Below are positions 35,707 through 43,217 of a DNA stretch of 64,000 nt, piece by piece (the first letter of the stretch is position 1; every line of letters starts with the position of its first letter). The translations under genes were made by a program, and so were the position numbers. The stretch lies in NCBI GenBank assembly GCA_017634555.1, contig JAGBNF010000027.1, positions 1-64,000 of the forward strand, read 5' to 3'. Source of the stretch: Eubacterium sp. GTDB taxonomy: Bacteria > Bacillota > Clostridia > Lachnospirales > Lachnospiraceae. The notes below the pieces were generated by a model. It searched no databases. It saw only the letters and a list, made by a program, of their open reading frames with translations, and was not told the origin of the DNA.

Positions 35707-37800
35707 CTACACAAGCTTACAAACATATACCGCTGCCGAAAGCTTCGGTAAGGTTACATTTATAACGCTGTTCATTACCGTACAGGTCTGATCATCCTGG
35801 ATGAATTCCTCCTCTGTTGTGAGGATGACTCTCTTCATGCTTCTATTATTGCGGACGCCGATCTGACGCACATTTATCTTAACCTCTTTATCCGCATAGT
35901 CGTTGTTGAGTATAACCACAACCGCTTCCTCGAAATTAAATCTGCCGTAAGCGATACATTTATATCCTGCATGAAGGAACTTCAGGCTTCCTGTGATGAG
36001 TGACTTATACTTCTTATGTATCTGTATCATTTTCTTATGGAACTTGAGCAGCTCCATATCCTCGTTGCCCCAAGGATAGGTTCTTCTCGAGTCAGGGTCT
36101 GTCCATCCGCATACGCCGACCTCATCTCCATAATAAATGGTTGGCGCACCCGGCCATGTCATCTGGAATACAACCGCCTCACGGAAGATTCCCTTATTGA
36201 TATTTTCGTTGGCCGCATAAGGTCCCAATGTGTTGATTCGACCTACTCTGTGGTTCGTTCTCGTGAGGAATCTCGAATGGTCATGATTCGAGAGTTCGTT
36301 CATGGAAACATAGAGTGAGTTGTAAAGCATGCAGGCCATGTAGCTCTTCATGGAGCCCTGGAATACGTCCGCATTTCCGAAGAAATCTCCGCAGAACTCG
36401 TCGCTGTGCTTTTCAACACCGGTCAGGAACCAGGTGATAGGCTCCATAAATGCACCGTAGTTCATTATGGTATCCCACTCATCGCCCTGAAGCCATGATC
36501 TCGGATTTCCGTAATGCTCGGCAAGTATTATGGCATCCGGGTTTGCGGACTTGACTGCCTTTCTGAAATCTCTCCAGAATCTGTGATTATACTCCTCCGA
36601 GTAACCCAGATCTGCAGCAACGTCAAGTCTCCAGCCATCTACGTTGTATGGCGGAGAAACCCATTTCTTACCTATCTCAAGTATATAGTCATGGAGAAGC
36701 TCGGACTCCTCATAATTCAGCTTCGGAAGTGTGTCATGTCCCCACCAGCCGTTATAGCTGTTGTTGTACGGCCATGCATACTCGTCATTGAATCTGAAGA
36801 AGCTTCTGTAAGGGCTGTCGCCTGCGATATAGGCGCCCTTCTCATACTCCTCCGGATTCTGCTCATATATCTTTTCCTTATCCAGCCACTTGTTGAAGGA
36901 ACCGCAATGATTGAAAACTCCATCCAGCACGACTCTGATGCCGCGCTTATGGGCTTCCTCAACAAGATGAATGAAAAACTGATTTGATGCTTCCAGATTC
37001 TCCGGATTTGTAACTCTGTTTATATACTTGCTTGCTCTCGTGTTATCGTTTGTATCCCACGGGAGCAGCTCGCCTTCATCGTTTACGATCTTTCCGTAAT
37101 GCGGATCTATGTAATCATAGTCCTGAATATCGTACTTATGATTGGATGGTGAAACAAAGATCGGGTTGAAATATATAACATCAACGCCGAGACTCTTCAG
37201 GTAATCCAGCTTATCCAGAACACCCTGCAGGTCACCACCGTAGAAGTTGCCTACATCCATGCTGTCAGGCAGCTTGTTCCAGTCATCTATCTTTCTTACA
37301 TGCTGACCGAGGTAGCTGTACTCATCGGTCTCAACATCGTTGGTCTTATCACCGTTGCAGAAACGATCCACATAGATCTGATAGAATACCGCACCCTTTG
37401 CCCAGTCCGGAGTCTTGAAGCCCGGAACGATGACAAATTCGAAATCCATGTTCGGTTCCTTGCAGCAGCCGGCTCTGTTATAGCATACGACAAGCCTTCC
37501 GCAATGTACCTCGAAGTGATAGCTGATCCTGTTGGTAGCCTTCTTTACCTCAACCGAATAATAATCGAATATCTTGTCACATTCGGTATGACTCATCAGA
37601 GTCTTCTCATTGTCAGACACGAAAAATACTGCATCGATATTATTTCGTGCAGCACGGAACTTTATAGTCACATCATCGCCTATAGCCGGTTCCGACGGCG
37701 TAACGAACTGCGGAGTTACATCACTGAAGAGTGCCCCGAAGTCCATTATCGTTGTTGAATTATATATTTTTGTCAGTAAATTCAGAGAATTCCCTTCCAT
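35707..37800 (-). CDS. GH13 alpha-glucosidase, neopullulanase/cyclomaltodextrinase type
   Basis: 697 aa, no signal peptide, so intracellular maltodextrin breakdown is expected. An N-terminal beta-sandwich (about 30-130, CBM34-like) precedes the TIM barrel. Catalytic sites: VDGWRLDVA (nucleophile Asp), AIILAEHYG (acid/base Glu), LSNHDHSR (transition-state Asp), and the conserved GVFNHCG. GGAGG eight bases before the ATG. First gene of a tight run into uvrB-uvrA; the functional link is not obvious. Confidence 0.9.
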   Translation of the reverse strand: MEGNSLNLLTKIYNSTTIMDFGALFSDVTPQFVTPSEPAIGDDVTIKFRAARNNIDAVFFVSDNEKTLMSHTECDKIFDYYSVEVKKATNRISYHFEVHCGRLVVCYNRAGCCKEPNMDFEFVIVPGFKTPDWAKGAVFYQIYVDRFCNGDKTNDVETDEYSYLGQHVRKIDDWNKLPDSMDVGNFYGGDLQGVLDKLDYLKSLGVDVIYFNPIFVSPSNHKYDIQDYDYIDPHYGKIVNDEGELLPWDTNDNTRASKYINRVTNPENLEASNQFFIHLVEEAHKRGIRVVLDGVFNHCGSFNKWLDKEKIYEQNPEEYEKGAYIAGDSPYRSFFRFNDEYAWPYNNSYNGWWGHDTLPKLNYEESELLHDYILEIGKKWVSPPYNVDGWRLDVAADLGYSEEYNHRFWRDFRKAVKSANPDAIILAEHYGNPRSWLQGDEWDTIMNYGAFMEPITWFLTGVEKHSDEFCGDFFGNADVFQGSMKSYMACMLYNSLYVSMNELSNHDHSRFLTRTNHRVGRINTLGPYAANENINKGIFREAVVFQMTWPGAPTIYYGDEVGVCGWTDPDSRRTYPWGNEDMELLKFHKKMIQIHKKYKSLITGSLKFLHAGYKCIAYGRFNFEEAVVVILNNDYADKEVKINVRQIGVRNNRSMKRVILTTEEEFIQDDQTCTVMNSVINVTLPKLSAAVYVCKLV

Positions 37801-37904
37801 CTACTGTTCCTCCAAACCGATACAAAGTATCGCTGATTGTACGTTATTTGCTGATTGCGTATCACTGATTGATTGTTCGTCATTCACCAATCATTCATTG
37901 TTTA

Positions 37905-38657
37905 TCAGTCGTTCGTCACATCGCCGTTGCCGTGAATGTCGATCTTCTCGCCCAGTAATTCTGCTTTAGGCTTAAATATACATTTTATCCAATCCTTATC
38001 TCTGGCAAGGATTTCTCTGAAGCTTCTGTATTTAGAACCAACATAAAAGTCAGCGGGCCCGCATCCGTAGGCATCTATTCCAAGTGATTTAGCTATATAT
38101 ACTGCTCTGTAAAGATGATATTCCTGAGAAATGATCAGCATCCTCTTACATCCGAAAATCTCAGCCGCTCTGTACATACTGTCATATGTTGAAAAGCCTG
38201 CATGATCCATAAAAATATCAGAAGATGGAACTCCGCTATCCATCAGCCACTGCTTCATACAGTTCACTTCATCATATCCCTTCGTTCCGTGATCTCCCGT
38301 AACGAGAATCTTGGTAGTCTCACCCAGAGTATCCTTTCTGATCTTATATATGTCGCTTGCTCTCTTAAGCCTGTCTCTCAGCATATATGACGGAGTTCCG
38401 TCATCGTTTACTCCGCAGCCCAGAACCATGATGCAATCTATGTTTTCTATCTGTCCCGGTTCAGCTCCTGTAAAGATTCTGTCTGCAACAGCAAGCTTTA
38501 CATATGCATTTATTCCGAATACGGCTATGATACATACCAGAAATACCGCACCCAATATCAGCAGTTCTTTTCGGTATTTAATTATCAGTTTTTTTAACGT
38601 TTCTCTAATATCTTTTCTTATATCTTTTTTTATATTTTTTTCAGTCTTTTCTTTCAT
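37905..38657 (-). CDS. YdcF/SanA-like DUF218 membrane protein, predicted leaderless
   Basis: 250 aa. A Lys/Arg-rich cytoplasmic start, one transmembrane helix (about 32-52, ELLILGAVFLVCIIAVFG), then the DUF218 domain with IDCIMVLGCGVNDDGTPS, ILVTGDHG and ISQEYHLYRAVYIA. The family (SanA, ElyC, YdcF) affects envelope integrity. The ATG has no ribosome site, but a strong promoter ends seven bases before it, so the mRNA should begin at the start codon. Confidence 0.85.
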   Translation of the reverse strand: MKEKTEKNIKKDIRKDIRETLKKLIIKYRKELLILGAVFLVCIIAVFGINAYVKLAVADRIFTGAEPGQIENIDCIMVLGCGVNDDGTPSYMLRDRLKRASDIYKIRKDTLGETTKILVTGDHGTKGYDEVNCMKQWLMDSGVPSSDIFMDHAGFSTYDSMYRAAEIFGCKRMLIISQEYHLYRAVYIAKSLGIDAYGCGPADFYVGSKYRSFREILARDKDWIKCIFKPKAELLGEKIDIHGNGDVTND

Positions 38658-38664
38658 GCAGTAT

Positions 38665-38693
38665 ATTATAAAACAATGCTAAAAATAACGCAA
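38665..38693 (-). promoter_or_regulatory. Promoter of the YdcF-like gene
   Basis: TTGCGT (38693-38688), 17-base spacer, TATAAT (38670-38665). The ATG begins at 38657, eight bases after the -10 box, at the expected transcription start. Confidence 0.75.
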
Positions 38694-38731
38694 TTATTCG
38701 CACTGCCCAACCTTTTTCGTGCAATTTAAAT

Positions 38732-38755
38732 AAGGGGCCGATATTATTCGGCCCC
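38732..38755 (-). terminator. Terminator after the TerD-like gene
   Basis: Stem GGGGCCGA (38734-38741) with TCGGCCCC (38748-38755), 6-base loop, followed on the minus strand by TTATTT. Eleven bases beyond the gene's stop. Confidence 0.85.
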
Positions 38756-38765
38756 AGGGGTAGAA

Positions 38766-40805
38766 TTACTTGTTCATAAGCGCGATCATCTTATCAACAT
38801 CATATTCCCTGATAACCTCCACACCTTCAGCACATTCTACAGTCTTATTTGTAACGACGATCTCAGCCTCGGATATATCCGAAACCACTTCTGATGCCAT
38901 CATTTCAAAGAATGTATATACGTTTATGATGTCGGTCACATGGAAATAGTCCGTAATAAAGCTCATATCTGTTGTGCCTGCCACTGTCATAGAGCCGTTA
39001 CGTGCCATGTTGAGCCAGATGAACTCATTTGTCTGAAGATCAACTCCGAAGAGATATGCAAATGTACTGTCGCAGTTTATCATGAATGAAGACTTAACTG
39101 TCTTAGGCTCGTATATCTCACCTGAGTCAATAACATCTCTCGTCATGTAACCTGCCTTACAGAAGCACTTTTCAAAATTTATACCTGAATATACATTATC
39201 GCAGAATATGAGGTAATGCATATCCGGATACATCTTTCTGAATTCTTCAAAATTGATATCGAAATACTCCGAACCACCGTTGTATCCGCTGGTCTCATCG
39301 CCTGAGTAAACTATAGCATCGGAATTTTTATCAGCCATAGTTCTCCACGAAAACTCTCTTCTGGTTCCGTTATCGCCTATTCCGAAAACCGAAAGATCGA
39401 TATCATTTACCTTCTCCCAGTAGGTGAATGCACGTATCTTCTTAGTCTCCGGCATCTTCAGCTTCGAACCTCTTGTGAGTACACCGAAGCCGCCCTGAGA
39501 AGTAGTTTCCTGGATTGGAAGTGCATAGTTCTTCATGTCCGGATCGATGTATACCTTACCGAGACGGCCCTTCAGAATCTTCTGCAGATTCTCAGAAATA
39601 TACTTCGACAGCATAGCCACCTGACCCTCTGAGATTACAGACTTTCTTCTCTGCTGCTCCTCCGGAGTCTCTGTATGAATCTTCAGCATATTATGCTTTG
39701 TAAATACAAAGTTTCTCGCAGCGCTGCCCTTTCTCTGTGAGTACTGGATCAGCAGCTGGATCAATACGATAACATTCTTTGTATCGATGCAGTCGCAAAG
39801 ATGCTGCATATCCTCGAAGGACTCACATCTGCTTATGATGTAGTTCATATTTCTGAGGACTGCCGCTGAGCCCTTGCCTGTCTTCAGAGCTTCGATTGCA
39901 GCCTTAATATTCTTCTCTGTCATGTGTCTCTCGAACTCAGAGTACACTGACTTATTCTCACTGCCTCGCATAGCATCAACAAACTGCTGTGCCTCTTCAG
40001 ACACTGCCTTGTAATGGATATGGTGAAGCAGACCGTTCCAGAGCTTCTTCTTCTCGAAACAGTTTATGATATCAACCCTGCCGTTAGCAAAGATACGGTT
40101 TATCACACCTGTAATAAACTTTCTTGTCTGATTCTTCAGGTTGAGCTTCTTTATATTATTGTTATGATATTCTATGTAATTGATCTCATCAACGAGACGT
40201 ATTACATCAGACATACTGAGCTGGTCAGCCAGTTCTAAATTCTTGGTATCAACCATAAGACGGACTATGGTATTCTTCGATGCAATCTCCATACCGTTCA
40301 GTCCGAAATCTATAACATACTCCTTTACCAGCCTATACTGTATATCACTCAGAGGTCTCGTACCTGCAAGCAGGTTTGCGACGATCTCGCCGATAAGGAC
40401 TATTGCTTCCTCTTCCGTAACAACCGAGAATTCCTTGATCTCGGCATTTTCCTTAAATGCAGCTCTTTCAAACTGCTCCTCAAACAGCGAGTGTCCTGCT
40501 TCAGAGAAATGTCCGAATCCGTAGGTCACTGCATAGTGAACCAGCTGATCGAACAGAAGCTGATCCGGAAGGAGCTGTCTTACTGATTCCGGAAACCCTC
40601 TGTAGAAAGGCTCCGGTACTCTTTCACCCAGCTGACTTGACGCAAATCTGATCATCTCCGTACGTACAAGCTTCTCGCCCTTGATTATTCTTATGTTAAA
40701 AAGGTTCGCAAGTGCAAACAGAACCTCAAGCTGATGCTCAGGCTGTTCACCCTCAGAAACCAGGTAATGCTTATCAAAAAGATGCATTTCGTAAATTGGC
40801 TTCAT
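38766..40805 (-). CDS. TerD-like C-terminal domain protein, candidate partner of tandem Y-RNA-like RNAs
   Basis: 679 aa, cytoplasmic. Residues about 1-420 are helical with HEAT-like spacing and no family I can name. Residues about 440-640 resemble TerD: RAFTYWEKVNDIDLSVFGI, DAIVYSGDETSGYNGG (cf. the metal-binding GDNRTGEGDGDDE of TerD) and a beta-rich end FAYLFGVDL...FIWLNM. Two tRNA-mimic-like RNA elements lie 24-213 bases upstream on the same strand. Ro60/Rsr, the known Y-RNA partner, also has a helical-repeat ring (TROVE), but with a vWA domain instead. I see no DxSxS vWA motif here. A divergent Ro-like RNA-binding role is therefore a hypothesis. Weak ribosome site (AGAGG, 8 bases from ATG). 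Confidence 0.72.
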   Translation of the reverse strand: MKPIYEMHLFDKHYLVSEGEQPEHQLEVLFALANLFNIRIIKGEKLVRTEMIRFASSQLGERVPEPFYRGFPESVRQLLPDQLLFDQLVHYAVTYGFGHFSEAGHSLFEEQFERAAFKENAEIKEFSVVTEEEAIVLIGEIVANLLAGTRPLSDIQYRLVKEYVIDFGLNGMEIASKNTIVRLMVDTKNLELADQLSMSDVIRLVDEINYIEYHNNNIKKLNLKNQTRKFITGVINRIFANGRVDIINCFEKKKLWNGLLHHIHYKAVSEEAQQFVDAMRGSENKSVYSEFERHMTEKNIKAAIEALKTGKGSAAVLRNMNYIISRCESFEDMQHLCDCIDTKNVIVLIQLLIQYSQRKGSAARNFVFTKHNMLKIHTETPEEQQRRKSVISEGQVAMLSKYISENLQKILKGRLGKVYIDPDMKNYALPIQETTSQGGFGVLTRGSKLKMPETKKIRAFTYWEKVNDIDLSVFGIGDNGTRREFSWRTMADKNSDAIVYSGDETSGYNGGSEYFDINFEEFRKMYPDMHYLIFCDNVYSGINFEKCFCKAGYMTRDVIDSGEIYEPKTVKSSFMINCDSTFAYLFGVDLQTNEFIWLNMARNGSMTVAGTTDMSFITDYFHVTDIINVYTFFEMMASEVVSDISEAEIVVTNKTVECAEGVEVIREYDVDKMIALMNK

Positions 40806-40828
40806 ATTTTTTTACCTCTATATAATTT

Positions 40829-40890
40829 GATGATATCATCGGATTAAATTTGATTAACTGTTAAGGAGAAGTAAATCCGACTAGCTATCG
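40829..40890 (-). ncRNA. Second, short Y-RNA-like stem-loop (no tRNA module)
   Basis: Read on the minus strand. Outer GAT/ATC pairs, internal loop AGCTA/TGATATC, then TCGGATT (40880-40874) with AATCCGA, enclosing TACTTCTC and a small TTAA-CAG-TTAA loop. It repeats the closing stem of the upstream element with paired substitutions, but has no tRNA-like insert. It ends 23 bases before the TerD-like gene's ATG, so it could alternatively be a leader structure on that mRNA. The separate-RNA interpretation is inference. Confidence 0.6.
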
Positions 40891-40895
40891 TTTTC

Positions 40896-41018
40896 TCGGC
40901 GATATCAACGGATTAAAATTTGGTGCTCTACCAATTGAGCTACGACTGCCGAAGCAGTCGACGGGACTCGAACCCGCAACATCCAACCCCTAGAGAAGTA
41001 AATCCGTTTAGCTGCCGA
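40896..41018 (-). ncRNA. Circularly permuted tRNA-like RNA (YrlA-type Y RNA candidate)
   Basis: Order on the minus strand: closing stem TCGGC-AGCTA-AACGGATT; then TTGG (40986-40983), variable ATGTT and T-arm GCGGG-TTCGAGT-CCCGT; then acceptor 3' strand CGACTGC (40960-40954), loop TTCG, acceptor 5' strand GCAGTCG (40949-40943) and TA; then D-arm GCTC-AATTGGTA-GAGC, A, CCAA (40923-40920); then ATTTT and AATCCGTT-GATATC-GCCGA. All tertiary-fold residues (U8, A14, G18G19, T54T55C56, A58) are canonical, but the halves are swapped. The acceptor is sealed by C(UUCG)G, and no anticodon exists. TATAAT stands at 41023-41018. This matches the published YrlA topology (Ro-binding stem at the anticodon position). 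Confidence 0.85.
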
Positions 41019-41062
41019 TTATATACGATGTAATTATTTGTATATTTTTGTTTTTTGCTGAC

Positions 41063-41317
41063 TTAGGCAGTCAGGCCGGCCGCATTCGTCTGACCGACTA
41101 CGATTATATCATCCATAGTCACCCCAAATGCAGCAGCGAGAACTACCAGATTGTCGATGGTCGGAAGTGCCGCTCCGCGCTGCCACTTGTAAATAGCCTG
41201 CGGTGTGGTAAATCCGAAAATGTCTTGCAGATCTGCAACTGTGAGACCCGCTCTCTTGCGTAGAATAATGATATTTCTACCAGTACCTACAGTGTCAATC
41301 ATCGGTATCATTTCCAT
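41063..41317 (-). CDS. Small XRE-family helix-turn-helix regulator (copy 1)
   Basis: 84 aa, a single Cro/CI-type HTH: LRKRAGLTVADLQDIFGF then TTPQAIYKWQRG, followed by LPTIDNLVVLAAAFGVTMDDIIVV. A close paralogue lies at 51.9 kb with the same TPQAI(Y/F)KW and TMDDI(I/V)VV ends. AGGAGG with five-base spacing fixes the start. It is transcribed toward the permuted tRNA-like RNA and the TerD-like gene, 45 bases away, and is a candidate local regulator. Confidence 0.9.
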   Translation of the reverse strand: MEMIPMIDTVGTGRNIIILRKRAGLTVADLQDIFGFTTPQAIYKWQRGAALPTIDNLVVLAAAFGVTMDDIIVVGQTNAAGLTA

Positions 41318-41438
41318 CTTGTCCTCCTGTTCTGACTTCTTGGAGGAGTCTTAATCTGAGTAGCACCATTTGCTTATCATATTCAGATCAGACTGCTCTT
41401 TCGTGAGTAAGACGCAGCCTGTCCGGTGGTGTCTCACA

Positions 41439-41513
41439 CTACTCTGAAGCCATAAATTTGTAAGTATAACGTGTATTTTTAACCTGCTCTTTGATCTTTA
41501 ATCTAATAATCAT
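41439..41513 (-). CDS. Possible 24-residue upstream peptide
   Basis: Reads MIIRLKIKEQ...KFMASE, 24 aa, with GAGGT seven bases before the ATG. It lies between a terminator and the XRE gene. Peptides of similar size precede the second XRE gene and the rtcB operon. No homology is claimed; the case rests on the ribosome site and position. Confidence 0.35.
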   Translation of the reverse strand: MIIRLKIKEQVKNTRYTYKFMASE

Positions 41514-41532
41514 TCCATAAACCTCTAATAAC

Positions 41533-41566
41533 AAAAAAACCGCTTACCTCACATAAAGATAAGCGA
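41533..41566 (-). terminator. Terminator/attenuator before XRE copy 1
   Basis: On the minus strand CGCTTA, 13-base loop, TAAGCG followed by GTTTTTTT. It may end the 41.9-42.1 kb transcript or attenuate a longer leader into the XRE gene. The core CGCTTAT...TAAGCGGT is also used in the leader of the second XRE gene. Confidence 0.7.
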
Positions 41567-41871
41567 TTAATAATCAAATGTATTTTGTACAGTAACTCCA
41601 ATATTTACAGTCTACTGTTTACCAGCATTGCTGCCGGCCAATACACCTAAATTTGCTTATCTTATATGTGCACGTAAAATTCACGCACTTCCCCGCTGAT
41701 CTGAGGAGCGCCGCTTTAATGTCATTATTCAGATTATTCTTTAATCTAATATACGTGAACATAATTTTATCCTTTCCGGGGTATGGTTACCCCTTTTTTT
41801 AACAACCTTGTTGATAATAACATATATGATAGGATTTGTCATTATACCTGTGGTATAATTTTCGAATTTGT
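41567..41871. promoter_or_regulatory. Intergenic region with two palindromes and a candidate promoter
   Basis: No gene seen. ATTATACC-TGT-GGTATAAT (41841-41859) overlaps a minus-strand TATAAT (41846-41841), as expected for a repressor operator. GGGGTA-TGGT-TACCCC (41778-41793) is followed by seven T on the plus strand and could be a plus-strand terminator or an operator. The rest (41570-41770) shows nothing I can support. Confidence 0.45.
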
Positions 41872-42135
41872 TCACATTTTTTTCTTCTTCGCTTCTACAA
41901 ACCATCGGTGATCATCACCGTAGTACAGATGGCTCTCATAACCTTCAACATAAATGGTATATCTTACCCCCACCGCTCCCGCAACGAGACTGGCCGCTCG
42001 CCTTATATCTGTGATCTTCTGTATCTCATAAGTCTTATCGTCACTCCAGTGAATGACCTTCGGTATCAATTCTCCATCCTTCGTGAACTCCACGTTCACA
42101 TCGACGTAAATCTTATACGGACTTTCTTCAAACAT
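41872..42135 (-). CDS. Small conserved-looking protein divergent from the S24 repressor
   Basis: 87 aa, starting MFEESPYKIYVDVNV and ending EAKKKKM. Alternating strands (IYVDVNVEF, RYTIYVEGYESHLYY) suggest a small beta-rich fold. A TTG-initiated longer form from 42150 is possible, but GGAG sits better for ATG 42135. It shares a 257-base divergent promoter region with the LexA-like gene, so co-regulation is likely. Function not recognised. Confidence 0.65.
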   Translation of the reverse strand: MFEESPYKIYVDVNVEFTKDGELIPKVIHWSDDKTYEIQKITDIRRAASLVAGAVGVRYTIYVEGYESHLYYGDDHRWFVEAKKKKM

Positions 42136-42289
42136 TTTCCTCAACTCCAAATCTATATATCATATATTCATTCACACTCTCCCCCACACAGTAATCGATA
42201 CTTTTTCACTATAGTCACAGTATAAATCTATTTATTTTAGATTTCAAGTGTATTTTTTAATTTCTTTTGCATTTATTTGTGGATTTTTC

Positions 42290-42370
42290 TTGCATTTATC
42301 TATATATTAATGTATATTGGGTATATGACATAAGTGTCAAAAGTCAAATCACGATCTCACTTGTGAGAAT
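42290..42370 (+). promoter_or_regulatory. Promoter and dual-dyad operator of the S24 repressor gene (element B)
   Basis: TTGCAT (42290-42295), 17 bases, TATATT (42313-42318). Around the expected start lies TGACA-TAAG-TGTCA (42326-42339), then AAAGTCAAA and TCTCAC-TT-GTGAGA (42355-42368). From 42325, 45 bases match element A of the LytTR operon at 40 positions. A dyad across the start site suits autorepression. Confidence 0.8.
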
Positions 42371-42392
42371 ATTCAAATCATGGAGATTTAAT

Positions 42393-43109
42393 ATGAAGAA
42401 TATAGGAGAAACCTTAGCCGAATACAGGAAGAAGGCCGGCTATACACAGATTGATGTTGCAGCCGAGCTTACCAAAGCCGGATATCCGATACAGAATAAA
42501 AGCATCTATGCATGGGAGAAGAACAAGTCTACTCCTAATCCGACGCAGTTTCTGTTTCTCTGCAAACTGTATGGAATAACCGATATCTACTCTGCTTTCA
42601 TAGAGCCGAATCCGGATAATCCGCTTGCTTCACTTAATGACGCGGGAAAGGATAAAGTCCTGGACTATATCAGGATCCTTGGACTTACAGATGAATACAG
42701 TATTGATAAGAAGGAAAAGGATAATGTCACTGTCCTTCCTGTCAGAACCAGAGAGCTTCCGCTCTTCCTGCTTGCAGCATCCGCAGGTACCGGTGAATTT
42801 CTGGACAGCGAAGCTCATGAGATGGTTATCGTAGGAAGTGAGGTTCCCGAGAAGGCCAGCTTCGGCATAAGGCTTAACGGTAACAGTATGGAGCCTAGAT
42901 ATATGGACGGCCAGATAGTATGGGTATACAGAACTACCGAGCTCTTCGACGGAGATATCGGTATCTTCTACCTCGACGGACAGGCCTACTGCAAGAAGCT
43001 TCATAAGGGAAAAGGCTTCCTCGAGCTTCTGTCCTTCAATCCCGATTACAAGCCTATACGTATCAAGGAATCCAGCGACTTCAAGATATTCGGACGAGTT
43101 GTTTCTTAA
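42393..43109 (+). CDS. LexA/CI-like repressor: XRE HTH plus S24 self-cleavage domain
   Basis: 238 aa. N-terminal HTH (GETLAEYRKKAGYTQIDVAAELTK span, residues 4-27, then IYAWEKNKSTPNP). The C-terminal S24 domain has the catalytic Ser in GNSMEPRY near 170 and the Lys in AYCKKLHKG near 206; the cleavage region is probably ASAGTGEF near 127. Such repressors inactivate themselves when RecA is activated or on a comparable stress signal. The start was chosen at ATG 42393 with GGAGA upstream; the upstream frame extension crosses the promoter. Likely binds element B, and perhaps element A. Confidence 0.92.
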   Translation: MKNIGETLAEYRKKAGYTQIDVAAELTKAGYPIQNKSIYAWEKNKSTPNPTQFLFLCKLYGITDIYSAFIEPNPDNPLASLNDAGKDKVLDYIRILGLTDEYSIDKKEKDNVTVLPVRTRELPLFLLAASAGTGEFLDSEAHEMVIVGSEVPEKASFGIRLNGNSMEPRYMDGQIVWVYRTTELFDGDIGIFYLDGQAYCKKLHKGKGFLELLSFNPDYKPIRIKESSDFKIFGRVVS

Positions 43110-43149
43110 ACTATGCACATCAGGGTTGCGCGAGACAACCTGCCAACAA

Positions 43150-43187
43150 AAGAAGCCGGAAGCGATATCACATCGCTTCCGGCTTTT
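43150..43187. terminator. Bidirectional terminator
   Basis: Stem AGCCGGAAGCGAT (43154-43166) with ATCGCTTCCGGCT (43172-43184), 5-base loop, flanked by AAA and TTTT. It separates the convergent S24 repressor and GGDEF-EAL genes. Confidence 0.92.
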
Positions 43188-43217
43188 CTCGTACTTATTT
43201 AAATATTAATATCAGAC

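Noticed and set aside
40920-40986. An ordinary tRNA gene overlapping the region before the TerD-like gene
   Set aside because: The D- and T-arm halves are in the wrong order and the acceptor ends are fused by TTCG. It cannot be charged as transcribed.
41318-41871. T-box riboswitch, suggested by nearby tRNA-like sequence and terminators
   Set aside because: No T-box bulge motif (AGGGTGGNACCGCG type) or specifier loop is present on either strand.
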